From assembly GCF_026213295.1 (NCBI RefSeq), contig NC_079417.1:7345884-7409883 (forward strand): DNA of 64,000 nucleotides, read 5' to 3'. The DNA comes from Gadus chalcogrammus. Lineage: Eukaryota; Chordata; Actinopteri; Gadiformes; Gadidae. The position numbers and the translations under genes were made by a program. Below are positions 28,701-38,635 of this stretch, piece by piece (the stretch's first letter is position 1; each line of letters starts with the position of its first letter). The notes beneath the pieces are model-generated. The model did not search any database. It saw nothing but the letters and a program-made list of their open reading frames with translations, and was not told the DNA's origin.

Positions 28701-29813
28701 TACATTTAGGGTGCTGGATTTCAGGCTAGTATAAGGAAACATCAATATACTACTGCTCAGCTTCAAAGCAAGGATCAACAAGTCAGAAATGGTTAACTAA
28801 TAACAATAACCTTAAGTTGTCCGTCCACGATGTGGTGAGCAGCCTCTACCCTCCAACGCTTCCCGCCCGGCATTTTCTCCGTCTCCATGCTGTTGGCACC
28901 CTTCAGCATTTTCAGGCTCCTCACCATCTCCAGGTTGGTTTTCAAGGGGAAGTCCTGACCACACAGATTTATGAAATACTTCCATTTGGTGCTGACATTG
29001 AAGAGGTCAGCCATGCAGTTGATATCCGCTTGCACTCTTGGCCAGCCGGCATAGACCACGTCCACGGGTCGGCTGACCATGAAGACGTTAGGGAAGCAGA
29101 AAGTGATGCTCATGACAGCTTCCAGGAACGCCAAGCTAGCCTTCTTGTCCACATGGACACAGTAAAGGTTTTGAGGTGCGTATATTGCTCGCAGCAGGTG
29201 TTCAAAGTTCTGGATCTGTACAAATAGCCAGCAAAATGAAAAAAAATTATTGTATTCATAGATTTAGGCTTGAAGTATATCATGAGTATGCCATCATATG
29301 TTACCTTATGGTGGACAACAATAGAATAAGCCAAGGGGAAATCCTCCTCTTCCTTGCTTAGAGGAAACATTGTGTACTTCTTCCTTGTCTGGAAGTCTCT
29401 GTAAATCAAAAATAAATATGAGCCACAAAACACTTCTTGTCTATACAGTTCCTTAAAAGTGTGTAATATTCAGGGATACTTGCCCACCTGCAATTCACGG
29501 TGGCATTAATGTAATTATCCTCTTTTCTAAGGAACTTCTTTCGGAAATCCTTGGAGATGCTCAGTAACTTGGCGTTCTCCATGCAATCGATATCGCCCTG
29601 CAAGAGGGACGAGCAGTTGCATGCATCCTCTACATTCCCTTCATACTCTTTGTAAGCCAGCCATCTGTTGCTCCAGCTTAAGGTGGGGACCCATTCAATC
29701 TCTGTAGGACTGATCACAAAGACCACAGTCCACAGCAGTGCCACTATAGCAATGACTCTAAGAATGACGTTGGTGAAGCGGCGCCCATGCCCTAGCCTCG
29801 TAAACAATGCCAT
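20251..29813 (-). CDS. gcnt1: Core-2 beta-1,6-N-acetylglucosaminyltransferase, gcnt1-like, 4 coding exons
   Basis: Type II Golgi enzyme that adds GlcNAc in beta-1,6 linkage to the GalNAc of core-1 O-glycans to make core 2 branches. Exons on the minus strand: 29813-29488, 29398-29305, 29215-28811, 20724-20251; phases 2, 0 and 0 agree and give 432 residues, close to the 428 of human GCNT1. Start ATG at 29813 gives a short cytoplasmic tail (MALFTRLGHGRRFTN) and a membrane anchor (VILRVIAIVALLWTVVFVI). Family blocks: LAYSIVVHHK, LRAIYAPQNLYCVHVDKKA, VVYAGWPRVQADINC, FINLCGQDFPLKTNLE, KGANSMETEKMPGGKRW, SPDEFLWATIQRMPGVPG (its Glu, about residue 328, matches catalytic Glu320 of the mouse enzyme) and HVRSVCVYGIGDLQWLL. 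N-glycosylation motifs NCS, NAT and NVS are present. Convergent with prune2, which supports GCNT1; GCNT3 is the main alternative. The intron-split coding region is unlike single-coding-exon mammalian GCNT1. Confidence 0.88.
20764..20832. repeat. (CA)n microsatellite
   Basis: Interrupted CA repeat with two CACG units, just upstream of gcnt1-like exon 4 within its intron. The following 20870-21010 is rich in AAGTATACTT-like palindromes, similar in style to 27930-28240, and may be the two halves of one element split by the block between them. That link is a guess. Confidence 0.9.
22671..22711. repeat. (CA)n microsatellite
   Basis: About 20 CA units; a related degenerate GT-rich stretch lies at 22788-22855. 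Both are internal to the hAT element. Confidence 0.9.
23067..23543 (+). pseudogene. hAT transposase C-terminal (dimerisation) remnant
   Basis: 158 codons with the hAT dimerisation signature: VYKLLDSEMFPSLKAVMQVA, then SSCTCERSFSALHRLPTWLR, then LQHLAVMSIEKE. This resembles the ZMYM1-like/TTF-type hAT group. The catalytic N-terminal and middle parts are absent, so it cannot be active. The ATG at 23067 is only the first in the remnant. Confidence 0.85.
23979..24531. mobile_element. PIF/Harbinger-like MITE, 553 bp, TAA target duplication
   Basis: Ends TGCCGCTTTTCCACCGCA and TGCAGTGGAAAAGCGGCA form inverted repeats, flanked by TAA on both sides (23976-23978 and 24532-24534), the 3 bp duplication typical of PIF/Harbinger. 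Subterminal arrays of CTCGACTCGACACGACACG (left) and its complement (right) extend the inverted structure. No transposase; the open frames inside are chance. Confidence 0.88.
24940..25300. repeat. GC-rich CCGGAGCTGCC array in outer element
   Basis: Many degenerate copies, in both orientations, of GGAGCTGCCGG and CCGGCAGCTCC give strong hairpin potential. The translated frames (Ser/Gly/Arg-rich) are artefacts. Confidence 0.7.
26075..26640. repeat. Partial inverted copy of the outer element's right part
   Basis: 26095-26245 is the reverse complement, with a few differences, of 25290-25440 (shared CCTACGTAGGAAGGGGGCAA and GATTTTGTGGACCAGCGGAC). 26320-26600 repeats the CCGGAGCTGCC array. The two copies lie head-to-head about 0.6 kb apart. 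Neither TTAA nor clean ends were found for this copy. 26640-27080 holds nothing clear. Confidence 0.7.
27081..27785. mobile_element. Foldback-type MITE with 146 bp identical inverted repeats
   Basis: Arms 27081-27226 and 27640-27785 are perfect reverse complements by eye (start TGGCGAAGTCACGCCCCTTC, end GTGGATTTAAA). The 413 bp interior has a 131-codon open frame that begins inside the left arm; I treat it as chance. Each arm contains the palindrome AGAAAATAATTATTTTCT. No target duplication is obvious (GGGAATAGAG and TGAAACGCGC flank it). Superfamily unknown. Confidence 0.88.
27900..28800. other. gcnt1-like intron 3, distal part; AAGTATACTT-rich repeat
   Basis: 27940-28240 is rich in short palindromic words of the AGTATACTT and AGTGTACT type seen in fish MITEs. 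The rest to 28800 shows no coding or RNA feature I can support. Confidence 0.35.
28811..29813 (-). CDS. gcnt1: gcnt1-like exons 1-3
   Basis: Exon 1 (29813-29488) codes the anchor and stem; donor AG|gtgggc. Exon 2 (29398-29305) codes DFQTRKKYTMFPLSKEEEDF and on to VVHHK; donor AAG|gtaaca. Exon 3 (29215-28811) begins IQNFEHLLRAIYAPQNLYC and ends at a weak donor AAG|gttatt. An in-frame GTG precedes the ATG, but ATG at 29813 is the natural start. Only about 70-90 bases separate exons 1, 2 and 3. Confidence 0.92.
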
Positions 29814-30349
29814 TTCCACAAGGAGAGTTCACGTATTATCCAGGATGTTTGTAGAAATGTCCAGCCAATGAAGACCAAGGAATCTAGTAACGATATCCCT
29901 TTCCTCTTTCTATCTGTTGAACATAAAATAAGCACATGATCATGTTATTGTGGAGTGTGTTGTGGTTGAAGGCTGCATTCACTTATCAATGCGTACATGA
30001 TACACCAGCCATCAACAACAAAAACATGGATCAGATGGTGCTCCATCTCTTTTCCAATTTTGGTTTTGCTAGCAAAGCAGCCTGTCTAAAGGCCACAATG
30101 TGCCTAGGTGACGTTCACTGTGCTCCTCAGTACAAGGACAAAAAAAATTAGGTTAAATGGAACATGATTCCAATATATTCTAAATCAACACACAATTTCC
30201 TCCAGGTAATTAAAAGATAAAGCTCAAATAATATGTTTTGTTACCATGGTCGAAATGGTTAAATTTAAATGAATGAAAAGCACAATAAAACTACACAATT
30301 TCCCTTTTAGAAAGGGTCATCAGTTCAGGGGGAAACAAAACATGTCTCG

Positions 30350-31190
30350 ATAACTCACTCAGTGTGCTTACATGACACCCGAATTTTTGGGTTAGTCGAC
30401 ATAAAGACAGACAAAGTACAACATGTGTTAGATTAGTACTATGAGAAACAGACCACTATTTCGGGTGCAATAAAATATGTCGCCTCACTTTCAGGGACCC
30501 ATACATTTTTATAAATTGCATTGACATACATTTTTATAAAACTTGTGATGCAAAAAAATCAACAAGTACAACATGCACTTGCCTAATACTATGAGAAACA
30601 GACCACTATTTCAGGAGCACTAAAATATGTGCCTCAGATTCAGGGACCCATACATTTTTATAAAACTTGTGATGCAATCAAATCAACATGCACAACATGT
30701 ACTATACTACTGGTATGAGACTCATAGTATTAGTCTAGAACATGTTGTACTTGTTGATTAGCTCAAGTTGTTATGGCAATGAAAAGACCCTCAGCTGATG
30801 AAATGATGTGTAACAGCAGAAACTATGTCAGGTGCAATCGTGCACATTTTTGTTTTTTGCAAACAGGAGACGCAACCTTCCTGCTGGAAGGTTGCCTCTC
30901 CTGTTTGACAAAACCAACAATGCAGCACGAGTTCTGGCAATCAAATCAACAAGTACAACATTTACTATACTATTGGTACGAGATTCATATGCACATGCTA
31001 TAGGCCTACTTGTTGAATAGCTCAAGTTGCTATGGCAATGAAAACGCCCTCAGCTGATGAAATAATGCCAGTGTAACAGCAGAAATTATGTTAGGTGCAA
31101 TCGTGCTGCATTTTTGCTTTGGTCAAACAGGAGACGCACCCTTCCTGCAGGAAGGTTGTGCTCGATTTCACTAGCCCATTTGAGCCTGTT
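30350..31190. repeat. Interspersed repeat with internal direct duplications
   Basis: The phrase ACTATGAGAAACAGACCACT recurs at about 30440 and 30590, and the stretch ending TATGGCAATGAAAA near 30770 recurs near 31030. The same family appears at 39500-40320 inside another element. No protein. 29814-30350 upstream of the gcnt1-like start is otherwise featureless (probable 5' exon/promoter region). Confidence 0.6.
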
Positions 31191-31454
31191 CATTATTGTA
31201 CAGCATCCATACTGTCATCGCTTGTGTAAAATAAACTGTAGAATATAGGGTTTGTGTTGTAATGGCACTAGTTTATGTGCAGCGCGGAGCGCGCAGGAAT
31301 ACATTTAGGTTATATGTATGTGTGTAGGGAATAGGAGGGGGTTCGGAAAGTGACGGCGAGTGGAAGGTGCTCTCGCTTGATGCTCTCACATGTTAAACAA
31401 TAACAAGTTAATAAACCTTTGGAATTAACATCTGTTTCACACTCGGTAATTCAA

Positions 31455-32354
31455 GACCTGTAAAAACGTCATTCATAGATACTTCCTCATAGTTGTTCCT
31501 CAGCTATCAAATTATTTGGTTGACCACAACTTCCTGAAGGTGTGGCAACCCGTCTCTGGCACAGCGCCCTGGAGGCCAATGAGGCAGGTTGTGGAGGCGG
31601 TGTACCACAGATTTTCATCAGATGGCGCCAGTAAGAGCACTGGAGCCAATCATTGAAATGCGGAGTACCTGAGGAGCAGGTGGGGAAGCATGCTTTAAAA
31701 AGCATGCTTCCACACACATTCAGGGCTCTCCTGGTTTGCGTGTGCGGAGAGACCAGTCTCCGTTGGTGATGTGATTACACCCGGAGGAACAAGACTGTAG
31801 ATTCCTCCAAAGCTGTGTTTTGTTTGGTTTGCTAGATAGATAATTTATGTTTGAATAAAAGTGCCATTTAAGTAAGCTCCAGTTCGTGTGCTGATTGGAA
31901 GGAGGCGGCTCACTCACCAAGCCGGGTTGCCACAATGGCCCTAATTAAAAGACAAAATGAATCCAGTGAATAAGATCAGTGCTCCGGCTTAATGTTTGTC
32001 TGGGACTAAGGCTACGTTTACATGATGACGGTCTGAACAGAAGATGCAAAAGTGGCGTCGCGTTTTTACTTTTTATTCCGCGTTTAGACAAACGTTTTTC
32101 GGGAGGAAATCTGCGTGCATACAGTGACGCAAAAGTGTGTGGAATTCGATTTGGTATGCATGCCAGGCGGCTAGGTGGTGCTGTGCTACACTATCACAGA
32201 ACACCACCATGTCTGAGCGCATGCGTAGAAACTTCCTTCTCTTATCTGCGCCGCGAAAACCAAAAAGATCCTTCTCTGTTCAGTAATATTATCTGAACAT
32301 ATCCTTTACATTTCATGGGAAGACTCTTCCAAGTTTATTAGAGCTGCCAGAGCA
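31455..32354. repeat. Compound repeat, copy A (sart3-like fragment plus TTTACATGATG element)
   Basis: Starts with a fragment similar to sart3 intron 1/exon 2 (31460-31540 continuing after the LTR at 31935-31975), then CAGTGCTCCGGCTTAATGTT, then an element beginning near 31990 with GTTTACATGATGACGGTCTG. Copy B at 47041-50877 has the same order. A is interrupted by the 394 bp LTR-like insertion. Similarity to copy B ends at GAGCTGCCAGAGCAG (32354 / 50877). Confidence 0.65.
31541..31934 (+). mobile_element. Solo-LTR-like insertion, 394 bp
   Basis: Ends TGTGGCAACCCG and CGGGTTGCCACA are perfect 12 bp inverted repeats with LTR-type TG...CA termini, and an AATAAA lies near 31855. Copy B of the compound repeat lacks it (empty site around 47145), which proves it is an insertion. 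Flanking four bases are AAGG and ATGG, a possible decayed target duplication. Confidence 0.7.
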
Positions 32355-32385
32355 GCTTGAAGGTCCGAAGCATGGAAATAATCCA

Positions 32386-32965
32386 ACATGTTTGTTTATT
32401 TCCCCTATACTGGCGCATGTATGCACGGTAAACATGTACGTGACGTGAGCAGATCTGAGAAGAGTTTTGCGTCTTAGCAGTGTAGACGGAAACGCTACGG
32501 CGGAGCGTATTCAAGTTTTAAACGAAAGGCACTTCCGATAAAATATTATGTCGTTTTTACCCGTAAGCGTCCTCGTGTAATCGGGGTCTAAGCGTCCACA
32601 CGGAGCCGAAACGGGCGAAAACGATCCGGTTTCGACTTATGCGGTTCAGGAATATTTCCGTAAAGATGGAGTCATTGCGAAACCGCATCGAGCTGTAGAA
32701 ACGCTGTAGTAAATATTCATGGTGCTGGTTCTCCACAGAAAAAAGTGTAGCGCATCAAGCCTGCGCGCATACAGGCTGCGCGCTGTATGCAAACATTCAG
32801 TCACGAGGAGATTCAACCTTTTAAATTTAGCAGAAATACTTTTTAATGTACAGTTAGTAATTAAATCAAGGGGCTTTATGCTTTAATGATATGAGTACAC
32901 AATTAACATAAGATAAAGACTACCACCAACGACTAGGTGGCGGCACCTGTAACCAATTGTATACT
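32386..32965. repeat. 580 bp segment duplicated at 35255-35844 (about 99% identical)
   Basis: From TTTATTTCCCCTATACTGGC to GTGTTATTAGAAT the two copies differ by only about four substitutions by eye (for example near 32434 and 32663). The segment lies directly left of the Ty3/gypsy gag and may include its 5' LTR. 32970-33088 continues to a CA-terminated end directly before TGGTACCATTGAGTGG, a possible primer-binding site. Confidence 0.85.
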
Positions 32966-33088
32966 AACTAAATATATGTGTTATTAGAATAAGACGATGA
33001 TAAGCCACGCTTGAGTTACTAGCACACGGAGTTACAACAATAAAGCCATGTTCCTAAAGTCACGTTCTGATTAATGAAGTAACATTAC

Positions 33089-33673
33089 ATGGTACCATTG
33101 AGTGGTCCAACAGAAGTCATGGAAAGTGTGAAGCCGCCTGAAAATCTGAATTGGACTGGAAATGTGGATTGCGAGTGGAGAACGTTCAAGCAACGATTCA
33201 TGCTTTATCTGAAAGCCCTCGGACTGGACGACAAGCCCGATGCACGGTTGATTGCACTGCTTCTTACCGTCGCGGGACCGCAAGCACTGGAGGTATTCAA
33301 CACGTTTGTGTTTGACAGCGAGGATGACAAGGGAAAGTTTGATATGGTCGTGACAAAGTTTGATGAACACTGTTCGCCAAAGAAGAACGAGACGTACGAA
33401 AGGTATGTGTTTCGCTCGTGCATTCAAATGCCAGCTGAGAGCTTTGATGCCTTTGTAACAGACCTGAAACGAAAAGCCAGAACGTGTAACTTTGGAGTGC
33501 TTCGAGATTCAATGATACGTGATCAAATTGTTTTCGGAGTAAATGACAAAAAAGTGAGAGAAAGAATGCTGCGGGAAACTGATCTTACTTTAGCTGGAGC
33601 TAAGAAAATATGCCATGCTAATGAGTTAGCTCAGCAACATGCAAGAACGTTCGGTGAGCGTTCAAAGGAATAA
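33089..33673 (+). pseudogene. Ty3/gypsy gag remnant
   Basis: 195 codons with a gypsy-type capsid region (WTGNVDCEWRTFKQRFMLYL, then ETYERYVFRSCIQMPAESFD, VTDLKRKARTCNFG, MIRDQIVFGV). It stops at 33671, but the same frame continues after the stop into a zinc knuckle at 33686-33907, so the gag is broken. Part of one element running 33089-37270. Confidence 0.85.
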
Positions 33674-33685
33674 GATGGTGCTGCA

Positions 33686-34281
33686 GTGGCTACAGTGTCA
33701 GGAAGGACACAAAGATATACCACATCAAAAAATAAGCAACAGAACAACACAGAAAAGTATATGTGCAAACGATGTGGCTCCCAACATGCACCTAAACAAT
33801 GCCCAGCATATGGAAAGTCTGTAACCAATGTAAAGGGAAAAACCACTATGCCAAGCAATGCTTTGCCAAAGGGAAACAGAGCGGAGGTGAACGTGTGCAT
33901 ACAGTAGAAAAAACGGCTCTTGAGGATTCATTCTTTGTAGGCATGGTCAACCAGGATGATTTCAGACATAAAGAGTCTGAACAACTAATGCCAAACGTGA
34001 ACAGTGTTGAGCAGGACAACTGGATTGTGCCTTTACAAATAAATGGAGCTGTCATTCCTCTCAAGCTGAACACGGGGGCCAAAGCCAACGTAATGAGTGA
34101 ACGTGACATCAGAGTCATGAAGGTAAAACCACACATTCATCCCAATTCAGTGAAGCTAAAAGCCTATAATGGACAGCAAATCAACACAAAAGGCATGTGC
34201 AAACTCAAAGTGAAAATGAAAGAAAAAAGGAACATCAGCTCATGTTTGTTGTTGTTCCAGATGGACATGACTCACTACTAG
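33686..34281 (+). pseudogene. Ty3/gypsy zinc knuckles and protease remnant
   Basis: First knuckle CKRCGSQHAPKQC is in the gag frame; after a frameshift near 33800 a second, CNQCKGKNHYAKQC, opens a frame with the protease block LQINGAVIPLKLNTGAKANV. The retropepsin catalytic triad is normally DTG/DSG; here the Asp position reads Asn, so the protease is dead. Another frameshift follows near 34230. Confidence 0.8.
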
Positions 34282-34447
34282 GTGACAAAGCATGTGGAAA
34301 TGTGGGCCTAGTTAAAAGAGTGTACTGTATAAACAACATCAGTGGAGTCAATAGTGGATCAGTATTCAGACATCTTCCACGGGTTTGGGGTGCTAGGGTC
34401 CTAGGCGCGTACCAGCACCTCTGCGTGAAAAGCTAATTGAAGAACTT

Positions 34448-34743
34448 GACCGTATGACATCACTTGAGGTCATAAAGAAAGTGGAGGAGCCCACAGAATG
34501 GGTGAATTCGATGGTGTGTGTCAGAAAACCGAATGGATATTTACGCATTTGCATGGATCCAAAAGATCTGAACAACAACATTAAGAGAGAACATTATCAA
34601 ATCCCAACCAGAGATGAGATTACAAGTGAGATGGCCGGTGCAAAGTACTTTAGCAAGCTGGACGCCTCTCAAGGGTTTTGGCAGTTGAAACTGCATGAGG
34701 ATAGTACAAAGTACTGCACATTCAATACACCGTATGGCCGTTA
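34448..34743 (+). pseudogene. Ty3/gypsy reverse transcriptase, N-terminal part
   Basis: Codes EWVNSMVCVRKPNGYLRICM, DPKDLNNNIKREHYQIPTRD and FSKLDASQGFWQLKLHE, the fingers/palm start of a gypsy RT including its first catalytic Asp (KLDASQGFW). The frame is cut at 34743 by the inserted LTR composite; the YxDD segment is missing from the window. Confidence 0.88.
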
Positions 34744-35254
34744 CTGTCGGGGTTAGCGGGTGGCAGGCAGGCAGGTAGGACCCAAACGCAGACAGTTTGA
34801 GTAAAAGGATAATTTATTAACTCAAAAAGGCAAGGAACACGGGTGACGTGGGTGACGCGGGAACAAAGGAAACAAGGAACAAAGGAAAGCAACCAAACAC
34901 ACACAGGGCACGCAACGAGCAACAGCTGAGACATATTAGGGAGGGAGCAGTAATCACACAGGAGGGAAACCTGACATGGGGAGAAACAAGACCGATACCA
35001 AAGTAAAACAGGTAACACACAAAAACAAGACAAGGAAACAAACAGACAGACCATGACAGTACCCCCCCCTCAAGGGTCGACTACCAGGCGACCCACGACA
35101 TGCAAAAAAAGAAAGTCAAATCCAAATAGGGTGGGTGGAGGGGAGCCAGGAGGAGGGAACAAAAAATGTTTTCTAGAGGCCTGCAATCCTGGAGGCCTGC
35201 AACGGCGAAGACCCACAGGTGGCCGGCATCGTTTATTTGTTTGTTTTTGTTTAT

Positions 35255-35844
35255 TTCCCCTATACTGGCGCATGTATGCACGGTAAACATGTACGCGACG
35301 TGAGCAGATCTGAGAAGAGTTTTGCGTCTTAGCAGTGTAGACGGAAACGCTACGGCGGAGCGTATTCAAGTTTTAAACGAAAGGCACTTCCGATAAAATA
35401 TTATGTCGTTTTTACCCGTAAGCGTCCTCGTGTAATCGGGGTCTAAGCGTCCACACGGAGCCGAAACGGGCGAAAACGATCCGGTTTCGACTTATGCGGT
35501 TCAGGAATATTTCCATAAAGATGGAGTCATTGCGAAACCGCATCGAGCTGTAGAAACGCTGTAGTAAATATTCATGGTGCTGGTTCTCCACAGAAAAAAG
35601 TGTAGCGCATCAAGCCTGCGCGCATACAGGCTGCGCGCTGTATACAAACATTCAGTCACGAGGAGATTCAACCTTTTAAATTTAGCAGTAATACTTTTTA
35701 ATGTACAGTTAGTAATTAAATCAAGGGGCTTTATGCTTTAATGATATGAGTACACAATTAACATAAGATAAAGACTACCACCAACGACTAGGTGGCGGCA
35801 CCTGTAACCAATTGTATACTAACTAAATATATGTGTTATTAGAA
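35255..35844. repeat. Second copy of the 580 bp segment, inside the LTR element
   Basis: Sits between GGCCGGCAT and CGGCGAAGACGAAGG, which are contiguous in the relative at 10205-10225, so this segment is an insertion. Left edge carries an extra T/G-rich run (35233-35254). Confidence 0.85.
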
Positions 35845-35869
35845 TCGGCGAAGACGAAGGCGAGGTAGA

Positions 35870-36150
35870 GGGCGGGCCCCTTCTGGAAGGTCTTGAAGGC
35901 GGAACCCCTCGGGAAGGCAAGGTAGTGGGCGGGCCCCTTCTGGAAGGTTTAGAAGGCGGCACCCCTCTGGAAGTCAAGGTAGAGGGCGGACCCCTTCTGG
36001 AAGGTTTAGAAGGCGGCACCCCTCTGGAAGTCAAGGTAGAGAGCGGACCCCTTCTTGAAGGTTTAGAAGGCGGCACCCCTCTGGAAGTCAAGGTAGAGGG
36101 CGGACCCCTTCTTGAAGGTTTAGAAGGCGGCACCCCTCTGGAAGTCAAGG
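35870..36150. repeat. 57 bp minisatellite, about five copies
   Basis: Units with core GGACCCCTTCTGGAAGGTTTAG, near-identical within this array and more expanded than at 10225. Translates to a 19-residue repeat in open frames on both strands; not a gene. Confidence 0.9.
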
Positions 36151-36728
36151 AAGGGTTCAGGAACCGGACAGGGCTCGGGGACCGGAGTCAGCTCAGGGGC
36201 TGGAGAGAAATGTTGAACCGGATGGCACTCCACACTCAACACCCCCACTCTGATAGTCCATAAGGCACCCTCCAACTCGGGCCTTGTAGCGACAGCGCTG
36301 CATATACACCCCAACACAGCCTCCAACAAAAAACGTCCGCTGGGTCCAAAGATGGTCGGATCATTCTGTCACGGTTAGCGGGTGGCAGGAAGGCAGGTAG
36401 GACCCAAACACAGACAGTGTACGTGCAGCGCCGTCGCTTCAAGGTGAGTTGGAGGGTTGAGGGGGGGGTACTGTCATGGTCTGTCTGTTTGTTTCCTTGT
36501 CTTGTTTTTGTGTGTTACCTGTTTTACTTTGGTATCGGTCTTGTTTCTCCCCATGTCAGGTTTCCCTCCTGTGTGATTACTGCTCCCTCCCTAATGTGTC
36601 TCAGCTGTTGCTCGTTGCGTGCCCTGTGTGTGTTTGGTATTTAAGCCCTTGTCTTTCCTTTGTTCCTTGTCGGATCATTTTAGTCAGGGTTAGCGGGTGG
36701 CAGGCAGGCAACACCCCCACTCCCCAGG

Positions 36729-37270
36729 TTGCCTTTCAGAATATGCTCTGCTCCGGAAGTATACCACCGGGCCATGGAGCACATGATAGAAGGCGTGGAA
36801 GGCGTGTGTTAAGAGCCTTAGGGATGATCAATTTCATTGGAAAATTTATTCCTAATTTATCATCCAAGACTGTGCATCTTAGAGAGTTGTTGCGTGACAA
36901 GTGTGAGTTTAAGTGGACTGCTGATCATGAAGAGGAGTGGGCACGTTTGAAAACCACTCTGACAACGGAGCCCGTGTTGACATTCTTTGATCCCTCCAAA
37001 AAGATCAAAATATCCACTGACTCTTCCAAGGATGGCATCGGAGCTGTATTACTACAGGCTACAGGAGAAGATTGGAAGCCAGTCGCTTATGCATCAAGAA
37101 CGATGACGCTATGCACAAATAGAAAAAGAGTGCCTGGGACTGGTGTATGAATTCCAGAATTTTCACGGATACGTTGACGGCCTTCCAAAGTTCGTGGCTG
37201 AGACAGACCACAAGCCGTTGATATCCATTATAAAGAAAAACCTCAGCAAGATGTCACCACGCATTCTATG
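36729..37270 (+). pseudogene. Ty3/gypsy RT thumb and RNase H remnant
   Basis: Codes MINFIGKFIPNLSSKTVHLR, LTTEPVLTFFDPSKKIKIST, DSSKDGIGAVLLQATGEDW and, after a frameshift near 37140, ETDHKPLISIIKKNLSKMSP: RT connection plus the RNase H start. Ends without integrase. Colinear with the RT part before 34743. Confidence 0.85.
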
Positions 37271-37353
37271 GGAGAAATTAACCATTACTTTTATATTAAC
37301 TATTATTATTATTAGTATTATCAGGCCTATATACATCAGGCATATGCATTAAT

Positions 37354-37751
37354 GGTGGAAGGTAGAGAAACCACCTCTGGACTCAGAGCAAGGGCCTCAT
37401 AAGGCGCCAAGGAGCCTGGGGCCCAGGCTACTGACATCCTCCCATTATTTAGATTAACTACAGGAGATGAACACATACCTAAAGGAATGTAAGGCTGACC
37501 GTCCATGCCATATAAGGCAATTTTGAGCATATACCAGGACGGTCATATTACATGCAAAACAGCTCAGTTTGAATGTATAAGAGAGACCGGGATCGGACTA
37601 CCGGCAGTGTCTTTGCAAACCTCACTCGGCATTGTTGTTGCTAGTTTGTGGGTAACAATAAAGTCTCTGTCAATACTTGTTCCGGACTCCCCGTTTCCTT
37701 ATATTTATAGTTAGTTGAAGTGACAGATAATTCAGTTATAATTTGCTACAA
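37354..37751 (+). mobile_element. Endogenous retrovirus LTR (old genomic copy)
   Basis: About 398 bp from TGGTGGAAGG to CTACAACA. A poly-A signal in GGTAACAATAAAGTCTCTG lies 85 bases before the end, as in a retroviral R region. It is followed by TAATTGGCGTCAACGATCAG, where the TGGCGTCAACG segment sits at the primer-binding-site position. The minus-strand LTR at 17398-17835 is a relative. With the leader at 37852 it looks like the 5' end of a provirus whose pol end may be the fragment at 45390-46315. Confidence 0.72.
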
Positions 37752-37851
37752 CATAATTGGCGTCAACGATCAGGATTGAAAAGAGGCAGCTGCTGGACGG
37801 GGCGCGAGCGGATCACACAACCCCAGAGTTCATCAAGTCCCCGGGATTTTC

Positions 37852-38155
37852 TCTTGGTTTGGGCCGATCGAACAGCTTATTGATCTTGGATCGATTGAGT
37901 GAGTTTTTCTTTTATTTTTGGCCGATTGAGCAGTTTCTGATCTTGGATCAATTTTGAGTGAATTTTCTCTCTTCTTCTGGGCCGATTGAACAGTCTTCTG
38001 ATCTTGGATCGATTTAGTGAATTCTCTCTCTTTATTTTGGACCGACTGAAAAGTTTTCTGATCTTGGATCAACTGAGTGAATTTGCTCTTATTTTGGGCC
38101 GATTGAACAATTTTCTGATCATCGGATCGATTGAGTGAATTTGAATTCTGATCTT
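37852..38155 (+). repeat. Five tandem ~59 bp repeats in the retroviral leader
   Basis: GGGCCGATTGAACAG-type unit starts at about 37861, 37920, 37979, 38039 and 38096 (periods 59, 59, 60, 57), each followed by TTCTGATCTTGGATCGAT and GAGTGAATTT. Lies about 100 bases after the LTR, in the position of an untranslated retroviral leader. 38160-38635 has no coding feature. Confidence 0.85.
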
Positions 38156-38635
38156 GGCACTTTGAGGAAATAGGGTTCTTGTTTTAAGTTCTGGTTGAGT
38201 AGCTCAGAGCTGGAGTACTCGACCCTTTGTGTTTTAAGCAAAAGGCCAGCTTCAGCGCTCGGCCATCCTTTTATTTGTATTTAAAGACGAGTTAGTGACT
38301 AGGTCGCGGAGCGCGGTGGATAGGTGGTTGTTGTTCTGGTGCTTGGACCTGACGAGGTCTAGGTGCCAAAATAACAACACAAATAAAATATTTCCTTCAA
38401 GATAATGATAATGACAGACATTTTATTAAGAAGCGATCTTATAATCTACGAAAAACAATCGGAAATACTTAAAATTAGACCAAATAAGTACGGTAAAATG
38501 TTATCCAAAATTCTAATTCAGGTTATCCACAATGACAAATGTAATTTCAATAAAATAAGTAAAATAAAATAAAAAAGGGTGTGTGTGTGAGCCTGTTCTC
38601 GTGTGTGTGTCAGGACCACGAGGTAGGGGAGAATC

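Larger units (their letters stand above)
34745..36720. mobile_element. Composite of TGTCACGG-family LTR elements inserted in the gypsy RT
   Basis: 34745-35056 is one LTR (ends CATGACA); 35057-35235 and 35845-36366 are the interior, split by the 609 bp duplicate segment; 36367-36425 is the start of the second LTR, truncated; 36440-36690 is an LTR with its G-rich polypurine run in opposite orientation. Gypsy coding resumes at about 36729. About 60 or more RT codons seem lost at the site. Confidence 0.7.

Noticed and set aside
37852..38155. CRISPR-like regularly spaced repeats
   Set aside because: Vertebrate DNA; diverged ~59 bp head-to-tail units without distinct spacers, placed in a retroviral leader.
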